Numbered from the stretch's first letter, positions 7,543-16,256 are shown. The stretch: 64,000 bases of DNA from an uncultured Oscillospiraceae bacterium (GCA_949293315.1 CASFCH010000065.1:1-64000), one strand, 5' to 3'. A program made the numbers and translations. The notes: generated by a model not told the origin, from the letters alone.

Positions 7543-8385
7543 ATGAACGCTCTTGAAATTAGAGATTTATGCAAATCATATCCCGGCTTTTCACTGCAGA
7601 ATTTGACCCTTACACTGCCCCAGGGCTGCATTATGGGACTGATTGGTGAAAACGGGGCAGGCAAAAGCACGACCATTCGATTGATTCTCGAAATGGCACA
7701 GAAAGATTCGGGAAGTATCCGGATTCTTGGAAAAGACAATACTGAAAATATTTCTCTTGCGAAAGAGGATATAGGTGTTGTACTTGATGAGGTTGGATTT
7801 CCGGAATGCCTGACCGCACAACAAGTCGGAAACATTATGAAAAATACTTACCGCAACTGGGATATGGATGTATATAAAAAGTATATGAAAGAACTGGCAT
7901 TGCCAGAAAACAAAGAATTCAAAGAGTTCTCACGCGGTATGAAAATGAAGCTGGGTATCGCAGTGGCCTTGTCTCATAATCCGAAGATTCTGATTTTGGA
8001 TGAGGCGACCAGCGGACTGGATCCGGTGATCCGGGACGAAGTGCTGGATATCTTCAGTGAATTTACGCGGGATGAAAATCACGCAGTTTTGATGTCGTCT
8101 CATATTGTGAGCGATCTCGAAAAAATCTGTGATTATATCGCCTTCCTCCATAAGGGAAGATTACTCCTCTGTGAAGAAAAGGACAGGATCATGGAGGAGT
8201 ATGGGATTTTACGCTGCTCCGCAGATCAGTTGGCAGAACTCGATCCGGCTGCAGTGAAAGGAAAAAAGGAATCCGCATACGGTGTTGAAGCCATTGTAGA
8301 GCGGGACAAAGTTCCGGCGGCGCTGCAGCTGAGTCCCGTTGATATCGAACAGCTGTTTATTTTTATGGTTAAGGAGGCCAATTAA
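7543..8385 (+). CDS. ABC transporter ATP-binding protein (YtrB/BcrA type)
   Basis: 280 residues. Walker A GENGAGKST (~residue 35), signature FSRGMKMKLG (~126), Walker B ILILDEATSGLD (~146), and the H-loop His in MSSHIVSDL. The ~60-residue C-terminal extension is typical of the BcrA/YtrB group. With the permease that follows 1 bp later it should form an ABC-2 exporter, likely acting on peptides or for envelope stress, under control of the GntR repressor immediately upstream (4-bp gap). Confidence 0.92.
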   Translation: MNALEIRDLCKSYPGFSLQNLTLTLPQGCIMGLIGENGAGKSTTIRLILEMAQKDSGSIRILGKDNTENISLAKEDIGVVLDEVGFPECLTAQQVGNIMKNTYRNWDMDVYKKYMKELALPENKEFKEFSRGMKMKLGIAVALSHNPKILILDEATSGLDPVIRDEVLDIFSEFTRDENHAVLMSSHIVSDLEKICDYIAFLHKGRLLLCEEKDRIMEEYGILRCSADQLAELDPAAVKGKKESAYGVEAIVERDKVPAALQLSPVDIEQLFIFMVKEAN

Positions 8386-8386
8386 G

Positions 8387-9019
8387 ATGAAAGGATTACT
8401 TCTGAAAGATTTTTATATGGCGATGAAATATTGTCGCGCATATGTTGTGATTGCAGTTGTATTTTCTCTTTTGTCAATCTGGGGCAATACTTCATTCCTG
8501 CTGGCGTATCCCGTATTATTGGCAAGTGTTATTCCTGTTAACCTGATATCCTATGATGAAAAAAGCAGGTGGAGCAGATACTGCGGTGTTTTTCCATATT
8601 CCAGGCAGCAGCTTGTGTCGGTCAAATATCTGATGGCGTTAATTTTCCTTGCTTTTGCGATTGTACTCGTATTGATCGGTCAGATTGCGAGAATGTTACT
8701 AAACAATACCTTTGATGTGAATGTAGTGATTTCTTTAGTCGCATTGTTACCGGCGATGGGAATTTTGGCCCCTTCTTTGATGCTCCCTGCTATTTTTAAA
8801 TTCGGAGCAGAAAAAGGCCGTGTCGTGTTCTATGTGATTATTTGTGGATTTTGTGCTGCCTTTGGAGTCCTTGGCGCTATTGGAGAGGAAGCGGATTTAG
8901 CCAATCTGATGATATCCATGCAGTCATGGCTCATTCCAGTCATTACTTCTGTATCCGTTGTTCTGCTGGCAGCATCGTGGCTTCTTTCCATAAAGGTATA
9001 CAGGAAGAAAGAGATATAA
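8387..9019 (+). CDS. ABC-2 type permease
   Basis: 210 residues with about six hydrophobic segments (for example AYVVIAVVFSLLSIWG, LMALIFLAFAIVLVLI and LIPVITSVSVVLLAASWLL), the usual topology of small ABC-2 permeases. The conserved N-terminal GLLLKDFYMAMKY is characteristic of permeases next to YtrB-type ATPases. The ATG at 8387 follows AAGGAGG; a longer frame overlaps the ATPase and is rejected. It completes the GntR-regulated exporter. Confidence 0.88.
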   Translation: MKGLLLKDFYMAMKYCRAYVVIAVVFSLLSIWGNTSFLLAYPVLLASVIPVNLISYDEKSRWSRYCGVFPYSRQQLVSVKYLMALIFLAFAIVLVLIGQIARMLLNNTFDVNVVISLVALLPAMGILAPSLMLPAIFKFGAEKGRVVFYVIICGFCAAFGVLGAIGEEADLANLMISMQSWLIPVITSVSVVLLAASWLLSIKVYRKKEI

Positions 9020-9020
9020 G

Positions 9021-9236
9021 ATGAGCATGGTTATACCGGTTGGTGGTATCAGAAAGAAAATGCTGATTCGGCATTTTCTTGATGTAGGGGCGACATCTCC
9101 TGAGACTGCACAAACATTGCATGACATTGGTGTGTGGAAGGGTATTGGGCTTGTTTTCGATAAATTAGAGCGAAAAGGCATCATAGTTTGTTGCCCGGAC
9201 GGAAGGTATTATATCGACAAAAATAAGATCTCATAA
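9021..9236 (+). CDS. Small winged-helix-like protein
   Basis: 71 residues, one base after the permease stop. The pattern (MLIRHFLDVGATSPETAQTL, then LERKGIIVCCPDGRYYIDKN) looks like a minimal winged helix with a beta wing. Its position at the tail of the exporter operon suggests a regulator of that module. No named family recognised. Confidence 0.65.
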   Translation: MSMVIPVGGIRKKMLIRHFLDVGATSPETAQTLHDIGVWKGIGLVFDKLERKGIIVCCPDGRYYIDKNKIS

Positions 9237-9256
9237 TAAAGGGGTAGAAAAAAGCA

Positions 9257-9445
9257 ATGAGCGATAGATTCAAGATAGCATATTCTCAGAATTCATTTGG
9301 TTCAACGATAGAAATTTTAGTGGACAGGGAAACTGGCGTAAATTATATCTGGAGGCGCTCGTGCAATGCGGGTGGAATGACACCCTTGCTGGGAGCGGAC
9401 GGACGGCCAGTCATTTCGGTAAAGGATGAGTGCGATGAAAAATAA
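9257..9445 (+). CDS. DUF6440-like small protein
   Basis: 62 residues. The pattern FKIAYSQNSFGSTIEILVD, then TGVNYIW and GGMTPLLGADGRP matches what I know of the DUF6440 family: short, beta-rich, found in phages and Firmicutes elements, function unknown. Ribosome site AAAGGGG lies ~15 bp upstream. It overlaps the zinc-ribbon gene by 11 bp. Confidence 0.7.
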   Translation: MSDRFKIAYSQNSFGSTIEILVDRETGVNYIWRRSCNAGGMTPLLGADGRPVISVKDECDEK

Positions 9446-9650
9446 TCATTGTTGTCCTAAATGTGGATCAACAGAGATCAAACGCATTCCTGATAACGGC
9501 AGGTATGCGAGCGGGAATAATATCTATACGACCACAGTTACTTTGTTCGGAAAAATCCCTGTTATCCGCTATGTATGCTGTAACTGCGGTTATGTAGAGA
9601 ACTGGGTAGAAAATCAAGAAGATCTGAATAAAATTCGTAATTCTTTTTAA
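9435..9650 (+). CDS. Small zinc-ribbon protein
   Basis: 71 residues with two CxxC pairs (CCPKCGST near residue 6 and VCCNCGYVENWV near residue 43), enough to bind one zinc. The ATG at 9435 is placed behind AAAGG at 9421; ATG 9426 is too close to it. Members of this kind are usually annotated only as zinc-ribbon domain proteins. The overlap with the DUF6440-like gene implies coupled translation. Confidence 0.7.
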   Translation: MKNNHCCPKCGSTEIKRIPDNGRYASGNNIYTTTVTLFGKIPVIRYVCCNCGYVENWVENQEDLNKIRNSF

Positions 9651-9667
9651 GGAAAGTCGAGAATGAT

Positions 9668-9817
9668 ATGAAGGAAAATGAAATGGTAAACAGCGAGGAA
9701 TTCAATCAACAAAAAAGTGAAGATTCCGTTGATACCGATCCGAACGGAACGATCCATAATGAGGATTTAGATTCGGATGAGGTGGTATCACTCATGATGT
9801 TATTAGGACTCTTATAA
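9668..9817 (+). CDS. Short acidic ORF (49 aa)
   Basis: ATG at 9668 to TAA at 9817. The product is very acidic (many Asp/Glu) and ends in a hydrophobic run, VVSLMMLLGLL. The ribosome site is weak (GGAAAG about 15 bp upstream). It sits at the end of the exporter operon. Plausible as a small gene, but nothing identifies it. Confidence 0.4.
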   Translation: MKENEMVNSEEFNQQKSEDSVDTDPNGTIHNEDLDSDEVVSLMMLLGLL

Positions 9818-9867
9818 CCCGAAAAAGCGGCGATTCAATTGTGCATGGATAAATTCAGCCAAACATC

Positions 9868-9896
9868 TTGCAAAATCAAGTGAAGTCCGCTATAAT
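9868..9896 (+). promoter_or_regulatory. Promoter of the long rightward operon (leader unit C)
   Basis: TTGCAA (9868-9873), 17-bp spacer, TATAAT (9891-9896). It drives the structured leader at 9915-10187 and, past it, the operon that starts at 10,245. Geometry matches the promoters at 24,661 and 35,919, each of which also precedes a hairpin/terminator leader. Confidence 0.75.
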
Positions 9897-9914
9897 AATA
9901 ACATCAGTATCAGT

Positions 9915-10187
9915 AATTGCTTTTTAGCGATTAGAGTTTTCCGGTTACACAGCGTCTGAGAGTATTGGCTTTCAGGCGCTTTTTTTGTTTCTACTGCCTC
10001 TCATCAATAAGAGGCACAGAACCAGTTTCGCGGAGGAGTGGACATTCCGTCCGCCTTTACAATTTAATACTTTGACTCCAATTGAGTCACAAAGGCACTC
10101 AGAGAAAGAAATTTCTTTGGGTGCTTTTTTTATATAGATCTGGAGTCGATACAGGCTCCCCCTATCCTTTGTTCCGGGGAGCCTTTT
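9915..10187 (+). ncRNA. Structured leader with three terminator-like hairpins (unit C)
   Basis: In order: hairpin AATTGCT / AGCGATT (9915-9932); conserved GGTTA linker; terminator AGCGTCTGAGAG / CTTTCAGGCGCT with seven T (9951-9987); small hairpins near 9995-10017, 10030-10054 and 10073-10088; terminator with GCAC / GTGC ends and a T run (10095-10131); terminator AGGCTCCCC / GGGGAGCCT (10153-10187). No ORF occupies 9818-10244. The first two hairpins share architecture with the leaders at 24,707 and 35,965. It probably attenuates or gates transcription of the operon; the trigger is unknown. Confidence 0.7.
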
Positions 10188-10244
10188 GGCTTATCCCGTT
10201 TACATATATAAAATTCAAGCGCTGAGCGCAGAAAGGAAATGTTT

Positions 10245-10586
10245 ATGACGCTATATTTAGACGCAAGAACAAACTGCTCTGACCTGATGGTTGACTTTAT
10301 CGAAGTTCAGCTATCAAACGGAGAGGTCGTATCTCTCAACTGGGATGAAAGCGGAATTGACCGTGATAATGCCGGATTTAGTGCCCGATATAAGGGACTC
10401 TACTTCGATGAAGAGTACGCCGATGGACGGTTAGATGATCTTCGGGAAATGAAGATTCAGACGGTTCAGGTATATACGGAGCTGGGTGTTCCCGTAACAT
10501 TCCAAATTGACGAGATGCTTTTTGTGGATGCAGAAGAAGAGCTTCGGTTCAAATCACCTTCCTATGAAGAACTGGAGGTGGAGTGA
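10245..10586 (+). CDS. Conserved-looking protein of unknown function
   Basis: 113 residues, acidic, alternating beta strands (TLYLDARTNCSDLMVDFIEV, then NGEVVSLNWDESG), no motif I recognise. The ATG at 10,245 lies 7 nt behind GAAAGGA; ATG 10,239 is inside that site and is rejected. First gene after the leader; its stop overlaps the start of the methylase-like gene by 1 bp (TGATG), implying coupled translation. Confidence 0.7.
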   Translation: MTLYLDARTNCSDLMVDFIEVQLSNGEVVSLNWDESGIDRDNAGFSARYKGLYFDEEYADGRLDDLREMKIQTVQVYTELGVPVTFQIDEMLFVDAEEELRFKSPSYEELEVE

Positions 10587-11290
10587 TGGCGGCCAAATTA
10601 CAAAACTCAAAATCTGCGAAAGATGAGTTGCGGGAGGTGATTCGGTCTCTTGGCACAACGATGGGGCTGAACAATGCGTTCACCAAATTTCTGGAACTGA
10701 CCGCCACAGCCTTAGGTGCCGAACTGGATCCTGTCAACGCCAAAGTGCGTGATCAGCAGTATGAAGATGCTCAAAAAGGCTTGAAGCCAGATGAGCTATC
10801 TGAGTTTGCCCGGATGACAGCGCTGATGTGGCTGTCTGTACTCGAACATCAGGAAGAACCGATAGATATCCTTGGAGATATTTATCACAGTCTGCGCCTC
10901 AATAATGAATGGAACGGACAGTTTTTTACTCCGGATGATGTTGCGAGGATGATGGCTATGATCGTTAATCCTGTTTTGGAACAGGGTGATTCCCAAGACT
11001 ATCTGACACTCAATGAACCGACCTGCGGTTCCGGTACGATGGTCATTGCGAGCATTTGGGCAATGAAGAAACACGCCTTCGATTATCGGAATAAAGCCTT
11101 CTTTGTGGCGCAGGACATTGATATCCGCTGTGTGTGGATGGCATATATCCAGCTGACTCTATATCAGATTCCGGCTGTAGTCATCCATAGCAACACACTG
11201 ACGATGGAAGAATGGTCATACTGGTATACGCCATATGCCGCGCCTTTCCTCCTGAAACAGCAAGGTGATGAGATGGAGGTGGCAGGATGA
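10586..11290 (+). CDS. N6-DNA-methylase-like protein lacking the catalytic NPPF/Y motif
   Basis: 234 residues. The helical N-terminus and the segment NGQFFTPDDVARMM, then EPTCGSGTMV (SAM motif I, ~143-152) and AQDIDIRCVWMAYIQLTLY are those of HsdM-like adenine methylases. Where the catalytic NPPF/Y should follow, the protein reads EEWSYWYTPYAAPF and then ends. It may bind SAM and DNA without methylating, or represent a divergent catalytic form. ATG 10,586 overlaps the previous stop; its end overlaps the next gene by 4 bp. Confidence 0.75.
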   Translation: MAAKLQNSKSAKDELREVIRSLGTTMGLNNAFTKFLELTATALGAELDPVNAKVRDQQYEDAQKGLKPDELSEFARMTALMWLSVLEHQEEPIDILGDIYHSLRLNNEWNGQFFTPDDVARMMAMIVNPVLEQGDSQDYLTLNEPTCGSGTMVIASIWAMKKHAFDYRNKAFFVAQDIDIRCVWMAYIQLTLYQIPAVVIHSNTLTMEEWSYWYTPYAAPFLLKQQGDEMEVAG

Positions 11291-11733
11291 ACCGAGAACC
11301 CAATCAAGTTTATCTTGATGTGTCGCTTGCGTTGGCATACGCTGAACTTTTAATGTCAGAAGAACTCAAGCAATCTGTTTGGGAACTGAGGCTTACGGGA
11401 CTGAGGCGGCTGCAGGCGCAGCTGACATATTATGAGAAGCTCGGGTATAACCGATCCCTTTTAGAAGCAATTTCTGAAAAGAAATCGCAGATGATTTTGC
11501 AGGTTTCTTCTCAGACTGAGTTTGACAAGGTGATACGCCCACGAGCGCCGCGTTTTGACGGAAACAAGCTCATTCCGGATGAACATAGCATTCCAGAGGA
11601 AGAACTGATCTGCTGGTGCGAGACATCTCTGCGAGGGCCGCTCAATGAGTATGGATTTCTCCGGTATATGGAAGTGTTTCGGCAGGTATTCCCTGAAAGC
11701 AGCAAAGAAATTGACATGAGGGAAAGCCTATGA
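11287..11733 (+). CDS. Hypothetical protein in the methylase/PP-loop cluster
   Basis: 148 residues. The N-terminal half is helical with heptad-like Leu spacing (LRLTGLRRLQAQLTYYEKLG), the C-terminal half mixed. No family recognised. It is embedded between the methylase-like and PP-loop genes with 4-bp ATGA overlaps on both sides, so it is translated with them and probably acts with one of the two. Confidence 0.7.
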   Translation: MNREPNQVYLDVSLALAYAELLMSEELKQSVWELRLTGLRRLQAQLTYYEKLGYNRSLLEAISEKKSQMILQVSSQTEFDKVIRPRAPRFDGNKLIPDEHSIPEEELICWCETSLRGPLNEYGFLRYMEVFRQVFPESSKEIDMRESL

Positions 11734-12578
11734 AAATTTTGTCCTTTGGAGCCGGAATGCAGTCAACTGCACTCGCTCTTATGAGTTGTGAGAATGTGTT
11801 TGCGAATTCAGACGGTAAGGAATTACCATATCCCCTGGTTCCGATCTACGACATCGTGATTTTCTGCGATTTGGGTTTGGAGCCGGTATGGGTACGCAAG
11901 CAGGCGGATTTTGTCCGCAGAGCCTGTGAAACGGCAGGGATCCGATATAAAGAACTGGATGCTCCGCTGTATCAGGATCTGATGCGTGACTTTGGAAAGA
12001 AGCGTGTTGTCAGTATCCCGTGGTGGACGATTGACGAAAAAGGACATAAATCTAAATTCCCACGCAACTGCACGCTCGATTACAAGGTTCAGGTGATTTC
12101 AAAGTATGTCCGCTGGGAGCTACTTGGATACCAAAAGCACCAGCGGCTGCGCAACGAGGATAAGAAGGCTCACGAGATGCACTTGGGGTTTAGCTTTGAA
12201 GAAAAGAAACGCTGCAAAGAAAGCCCTAATCCAATGTTCGTAAATAAGTTTCCGCTTGTCGATATGAAGCTGGAGCGTAAAGACAACTATGCCTACATTA
12301 AAGATGTGTGGGGACTGGATACGAAGGCATCTGCTTGCTGCTTCTGTCCGTTTCATCGAAACTACTTCTTTGAGCATCTAAAACACAATGAGCCGTCAAC
12401 TTACGGGAAACTGCTCGCTGTGGATAAATTGCTTGAAGAGAATACGCCCAAACCACCGACTGAATCGAAACTGTATATCTCTCGTAGCCGGAAACGACTG
12501 TTGGAGCTTACTGCCGAAGACTGTAACGATGCGGAATGCTTTCTGTATCATGGAAATTCGGTATGGAACGGTTTTTAA
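11730..12578 (+). CDS. PAPS reductase-like PP-loop protein
   Basis: 282 residues. The N-terminal SFGAGMQSTALAL is the PP-loop pyrophosphatase signature (SxGxxS/T) of PAPS reductase and adenine nucleotide alpha hydrolases, which adenylate or split an activated substrate. A Cys-rich segment SACCFCPFHRNYFF (~205-218) could bind zinc or an iron-sulfur cluster. Phage and element homologues are annotated only by fold; a role in base or nucleotide modification is inference. It sits three genes before the DNA ligase, with ATGA overlap to the gene upstream. Confidence 0.8.
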   Translation: MKILSFGAGMQSTALALMSCENVFANSDGKELPYPLVPIYDIVIFCDLGLEPVWVRKQADFVRRACETAGIRYKELDAPLYQDLMRDFGKKRVVSIPWWTIDEKGHKSKFPRNCTLDYKVQVISKYVRWELLGYQKHQRLRNEDKKAHEMHLGFSFEEKKRCKESPNPMFVNKFPLVDMKLERKDNYAYIKDVWGLDTKASACCFCPFHRNYFFEHLKHNEPSTYGKLLAVDKLLEENTPKPPTESKLYISRSRKRLLELTAEDCNDAECFLYHGNSVWNGF

Positions 12579-12592
12579 GGGAGGTGCGAGCG

Positions 12593-12766
12593 ATGGAGAA
12601 AATCGTCATTGTTGTAGAAAAAGGTATGGTGCAGAGTGTTTACGGCACTCACCCATACCAAACTGACATTGAGATACTTGATCTCGACTGTACGGATCCT
12701 GAATTTGAGCATATTTTACGGGATCGTCTGCAGGAAGTGGAGCAAGTACTCTGCAAAATTTATTGA
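12593..12766 (+). CDS. Small acidic protein of unknown function
   Basis: 57 residues (MEKIVIVVEKGMVQSVYGTH, acidic C-terminal helix). ATG at 12,593 behind GGGAGGTG; a longer frame overlaps the PP-loop gene without a ribosome site. It resembles short beta-alpha proteins common in Firmicutes elements. Followed 14 bp later by the ligase gene. Confidence 0.65.
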   Translation: MEKIVIVVEKGMVQSVYGTHPYQTDIEILDLDCTDPEFEHILRDRLQEVEQVLCKIY

Positions 12767-12780
12767 AAGGAGTTTGCGCT

Positions 12781-14757
12781 ATGAGTGCGAATAAGTACAA
12801 AACCAATCATGAGCGAATGCTTGAACTGATTGAAAAATTGAATGAAGCGGATATCGCTTACTACCGGGATGACAACCCTATAATGAGCGACCGTGATTAT
12901 GACATCCTGATGGATGAACTCAAAGGGCTGGAGAAAGATACCGGTCTGACCCTTTCCAACTCTCCGACGCAGAAAGTGTCCGGAGAGATTTTGGAGGAAC
13001 TGACGCCGGTCCGTCATACCCGCCCGATGCTCTCTGCGGATAAAATCAAATCCGTGGATGATTTGATTAAATTCGCAGCCGGCAGAGATGTGCTGCTGTC
13101 CTGGAAGATGGACGGTCTGACGCTGGTGCTCCGTTATGAACACGGTCAGCTGGTGCAGGCAATCACCCGGGGCCGCGAAGGTATCATCGGAGAAGATGTC
13201 ACGCATACGGTGCGTACTTTTCTTAATGTGCCTCTCTCCATACCGATACAGGAATCTTTTGAGGTGCGTGGTGAAGGCGTCATTTCGTGGAATAACTTCA
13301 GAAAGATCAATATGAGTTTGGAGGAACCCTATTCCCATCCGAGAAATTACGCTTCCGGCAGTGTGCGCAAGCTGGATGCCGGCGAGGCGAAGGACCGGCT
13401 TCTTGAGTTCTGGGCCTTTGATTTGGTCAGTGACTATTTGGAGCCGAAAAGCAAAGTCAGCCAGCAGGAGTTTCTGAAGCACAACGGCTTTTCCGTTGTT
13501 CCATATATCTACATCGAAGCAGGTACAAGCGAGGAGATGATCCGGAATGCCGTTGCGACAATGGATCCGAAACATTTTGCGTATCCTGTGGACGGCCTGA
13601 TTATGGAGTACGAGGATATTGCCTACGGAAAGAGCCTGGGTGCAACAGGACATCACGAAAACAGGCTGATTGCATTCAAGTGGGAAGATGAGTTACACGA
13701 TACCAAGTTTCTGGGTGTTGAGCTCGCTACCACAAGAACCGGTATGGTAAGCATAACAGGGATTTTGGAGCCTGTGGTGATTGACGGAACAGAAGTCAGC
13801 CGTGCGTATCTGCATAATCTGGACAACTTTGAAAAGTATGAATTCGGAATCGGAGATACGGTGAAGGTCTATAAAGCCAATATGATTATCCCTCAGATTG
13901 CTGAAAATGTGACGAAGAGCGGAACCTATACGCTGCCGAGAAAGTGCCCTTGCTGTGGTGAACCACTTACGGTAAAAACCACAAGCGGCGGAACAAGGCA
14001 GCTTTACTGTGAGAACGATCATTGCGCAGCTAAACTCGTCCAGAAATTTGCCCATTTCTGTGAGAAGACCCGTATGAATATTGAAGGGCTTTCCGCAACA
14101 ACGCTGGAAAAGTTCATCAGCAACGGGTGGATTCATAATTTTGGCGATCTGTACGAACTGGAGCAGCATCGTGAGGCAATTATCAACACGGAAGGTTTCG
14201 GCGTAAAGTCCTATGAGCGTCTGCAGGCAGCTATCGAAAAGAGCCGCCATTGCACGCTGGCAAAATTTATTGCCGGTCTTGGCATTCCAATGGTGGGAAG
14301 ACACGCTGGCCGTGATCTTGACAGATACTTCAATGGTTCCTGGGTGGCCTTTGAAAAGGCAATTCAGGATGGCTTTGATTTTACACAGCTGCCGGATTTC
14401 GGAGAAACAATGAACAACAACATTTACGAGTGGTATGCGGATACCGATGAGGCAAAGCTTTGGCGTCCGCTGCTCGAAAAAATTGATTTTATTAAGGAGA
14501 ATCACGATATGAATATCAATGCAAATAACCCTTTTAATGGGAAAACAGTGGTCGCAACCGGAAAGCTTGAAAAGTATACCCGTGAAGGTATCCAGATGAA
14601 ATTGCTGGAGCTGGGGGCACATCCCACAAATTCGGTTACAAAGAAAACGGATTATCTGATCGTTGGCGAAAAAGCTGGCAGCAAGCTTGCAAAAGCACAG
14701 CAGCTGGGTGTGAAGACGCTGACAGAGCAGGAATTCGAGGAAATGATTGCCGAATAA
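12781..14757 (+). CDS. ligA: NAD-dependent DNA ligase
   Basis: 658 residues, full length for LigA. In order: domain Ia (YYRDDNPIMSDRDYDIL), nucleotidyl-transferase with adenylated Lys109 in SWKMDGLT, OB fold, four-Cys zinc finger (CPCCGEPL to CENDHC), HhH repeats and a C-terminal BRCT domain (NPFNGKTVVATGKLEKYT). It seals nicks in duplex DNA using NAD+. Chosen start ATG 12,781 behind GAAAGGAG. The host must have its own ligA, so this is an element-encoded second copy, perhaps for circle formation, conjugative replication or repair after modification. Confidence 0.95.
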   Translation: MSANKYKTNHERMLELIEKLNEADIAYYRDDNPIMSDRDYDILMDELKGLEKDTGLTLSNSPTQKVSGEILEELTPVRHTRPMLSADKIKSVDDLIKFAAGRDVLLSWKMDGLTLVLRYEHGQLVQAITRGREGIIGEDVTHTVRTFLNVPLSIPIQESFEVRGEGVISWNNFRKINMSLEEPYSHPRNYASGSVRKLDAGEAKDRLLEFWAFDLVSDYLEPKSKVSQQEFLKHNGFSVVPYIYIEAGTSEEMIRNAVATMDPKHFAYPVDGLIMEYEDIAYGKSLGATGHHENRLIAFKWEDELHDTKFLGVELATTRTGMVSITGILEPVVIDGTEVSRAYLHNLDNFEKYEFGIGDTVKVYKANMIIPQIAENVTKSGTYTLPRKCPCCGEPLTVKTTSGGTRQLYCENDHCAAKLVQKFAHFCEKTRMNIEGLSATTLEKFISNGWIHNFGDLYELEQHREAIINTEGFGVKSYERLQAAIEKSRHCTLAKFIAGLGIPMVGRHAGRDLDRYFNGSWVAFEKAIQDGFDFTQLPDFGETMNNNIYEWYADTDEAKLWRPLLEKIDFIKENHDMNINANNPFNGKTVVATGKLEKYTREGIQMKLLELGAHPTNSVTKKTDYLIVGEKAGSKLAKAQQLGVKTLTEQEFEEMIAE

Positions 14758-14768
14758 GGCGATACAAC

Positions 14769-14799
14769 AGTGGCGGAGTGGGAAACTGCTCCGCCATTT
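14769..14799 (+). terminator. Hairpin between ligase and next gene
   Basis: Stem TGGCGGAG / CTCCGCCA with a 10-nt loop and a T-rich tail. It could be a weak terminator or attenuator inside the operon, or an RNA-processing site. Confidence 0.45.
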
Positions 14800-14818
14800 C
14801 ATTTATGGAGGACTGACT

Positions 14819-15022
14819 ATGAACAAGAAAACATTGGAAATTACAGGGTATCCTTTGTACCCTATTACGGTCGGATATTCAGCGTTTATCCGTGAGACAA
14901 ATGGAATGCGCCGGACAAGTACCGTTTTGAGTATGGAGATGATTTCTCGGACTGAAATTCAGTTTGAGACCTGTAACACAAATTATTACCTGCATATCAT
15001 TTCACAGGAGGTGACGGTATGA
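14819..15022 (+). CDS. Small protein of unknown function
   Basis: 67 residues (MNKKTLEITGYPLYPITVGY), predicted mostly beta. ATG 14,819 follows GGAGG; its stop overlaps the next start by 4 bp (ATGA). No family recognised, but the pattern of a strand-rich protein beginning with a short basic segment is typical of small element proteins. Confidence 0.65.
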   Translation: MNKKTLEITGYPLYPITVGYSAFIRETNGMRRTSTVLSMEMISRTEIQFETCNTNYYLHIISQEVTV

Positions 15023-15768
15023 GCAGTGAGATCTTTTACGATAAAGCATTTATCCGTGTGGAAGAAAAGTACATTCCGGTAGTCAATCACGGTTCGTCCA
15101 ACTGCTTTGAGTTTGACAGCAGAGGACGCGAGATTCCGGAAAAAACCTGGTCGGTGTTGAATCATCCTTATATGGAACGAATGCTGTTTACCGCTGATGA
15201 GATACAGGAAATCGCTGATTTCTATGAGGAGATCAGCATGAGCAATCGTGGCGGTACTAAAAAGAGCAGGAACCGGTCTTTTGAGGAGAATGAGTTTCGC
15301 CGCTGGATTCTGGCCGGAATGAAGTCGGCTCATACCGTGGAGGAATATGTGGAGTTTGGCAATCGGGTAATTGTTATTGATTACAGCGAAGATCGCTGGA
15401 TGAAATACTCTGTTCCGACAACGGATGCACTGCTGGACAAAATTCAGGAGCTTGCGGATCGTCAGATTACCGTTGGTTTTTGGGATAATCGCCATGTGAA
15501 CCGTCCAAGTATGCGGCGCAGCGAGAGGCAGACATTTGATTTTAGTTCCTTGCCGGAATATTATGTCTTGCTTGGAAAACAGGGCTATTTTGTCAAACGC
15601 AGCAGCAGACGGATATGGTTCGCTCGAAATGTGCAATCCACCCACTCCGCTATCCGTAAATTCAAAACGGAAAAAGCGGCGCAGAAATATTTGACCGACA
15701 ATCAGAAGTTCTTTTCCAAGTGCGCATTCACGATTGAATGTGTACAGAACGGGGGTGCCTCTGAATGA
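15019..15768 (+). CDS. Hypothetical protein, 249 aa
   Basis: Mixed alpha/beta protein with several aromatic and basic clusters (RRWILAGMKSAHTVEEYVEF, RQTFDFSSLPEYYVLLGKQG). No known motif. Both ends overlap neighbours by 4 bp, so expression is coupled within the operon. No membrane segment or signal peptide. Confidence 0.65.
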   Translation: MSSEIFYDKAFIRVEEKYIPVVNHGSSNCFEFDSRGREIPEKTWSVLNHPYMERMLFTADEIQEIADFYEEISMSNRGGTKKSRNRSFEENEFRRWILAGMKSAHTVEEYVEFGNRVIVIDYSEDRWMKYSVPTTDALLDKIQELADRQITVGFWDNRHVNRPSMRRSERQTFDFSSLPEYYVLLGKQGYFVKRSSRRIWFARNVQSTHSAIRKFKTEKAAQKYLTDNQKFFSKCAFTIECVQNGGASE

Positions 15769-16256
15769 AAGAGTCAAAAGAGGATCGTTTTTGCCGTGTG
15801 GCAGAAGCGCGTGTCAATAAAATCATTAAGATGATGCGCCTGCTTGGAAACTGTTCAAACAACGCAGTCTATGCGTTTTCGCCTGAGCAGGTGGAACAAA
15901 TCTTTGAAACTCTGCAATTTGAGCTGAAGCAAGCTCGCAACCGATATATTCAAACCACAAAAAAGCGATTTTCTTTATCTGACGATAGTGCTGATCATAA
16001 CTATCCCAGTTTGGAACTGCTTTTACCAGACGGAACCAGTCTGACAGCAAAAGCAATTGATGACGAGAAATTCCCGGCTATCAATATTTACTGGGATGGA
16101 GCTGAATGCGAGTCTTATGAGGAAGTCGCTTTCGTTGAGTACAATCCCGAACGCAGCCCCTGCCACAAGGTCTGTATCGGAGCTTATCAGTCGGATCGAG
16201 ACGACACAACTTATTACCAGCCATATATGGCAGAAAGGAATACAGATGAATTATAA
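15765..16256 (+). CDS. Hypothetical protein, 163 aa
   Basis: The N-terminal half is helical (FCRVAEARVNKIIKMMRLLG, NCSNNAVYAFSPEQVEQIF), a pattern seen in small proteins of Firmicutes conjugative elements; the C-terminal half is beta-rich. Function unknown. It overlaps the next gene by 11 bp and the previous by 4 bp. Confidence 0.65.
   Translation: MKESKEDRFCRVAEARVNKIIKMMRLLGNCSNNAVYAFSPEQVEQIFETLQFELKQARNRYIQTTKKRFSLSDDSADHNYPSLELLLPDGTSLTAKAIDDEKFPAINIYWDGAECESYEEVAFVEYNPERSPCHKVCIGAYQSDRDDTTYYQPYMAERNTDEL

Noticed and set aside
10586-11290. Type I restriction-modification system
   Set aside because: No HsdR or HsdS gene adjacent and the catalytic NPPF/Y is missing.
12760-14802. Long minus-strand open frames opposite the ligase gene
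   Set aside because: They are mirrors of the highly supported ligA frame, with no ribosome sites or recognisable protein features.
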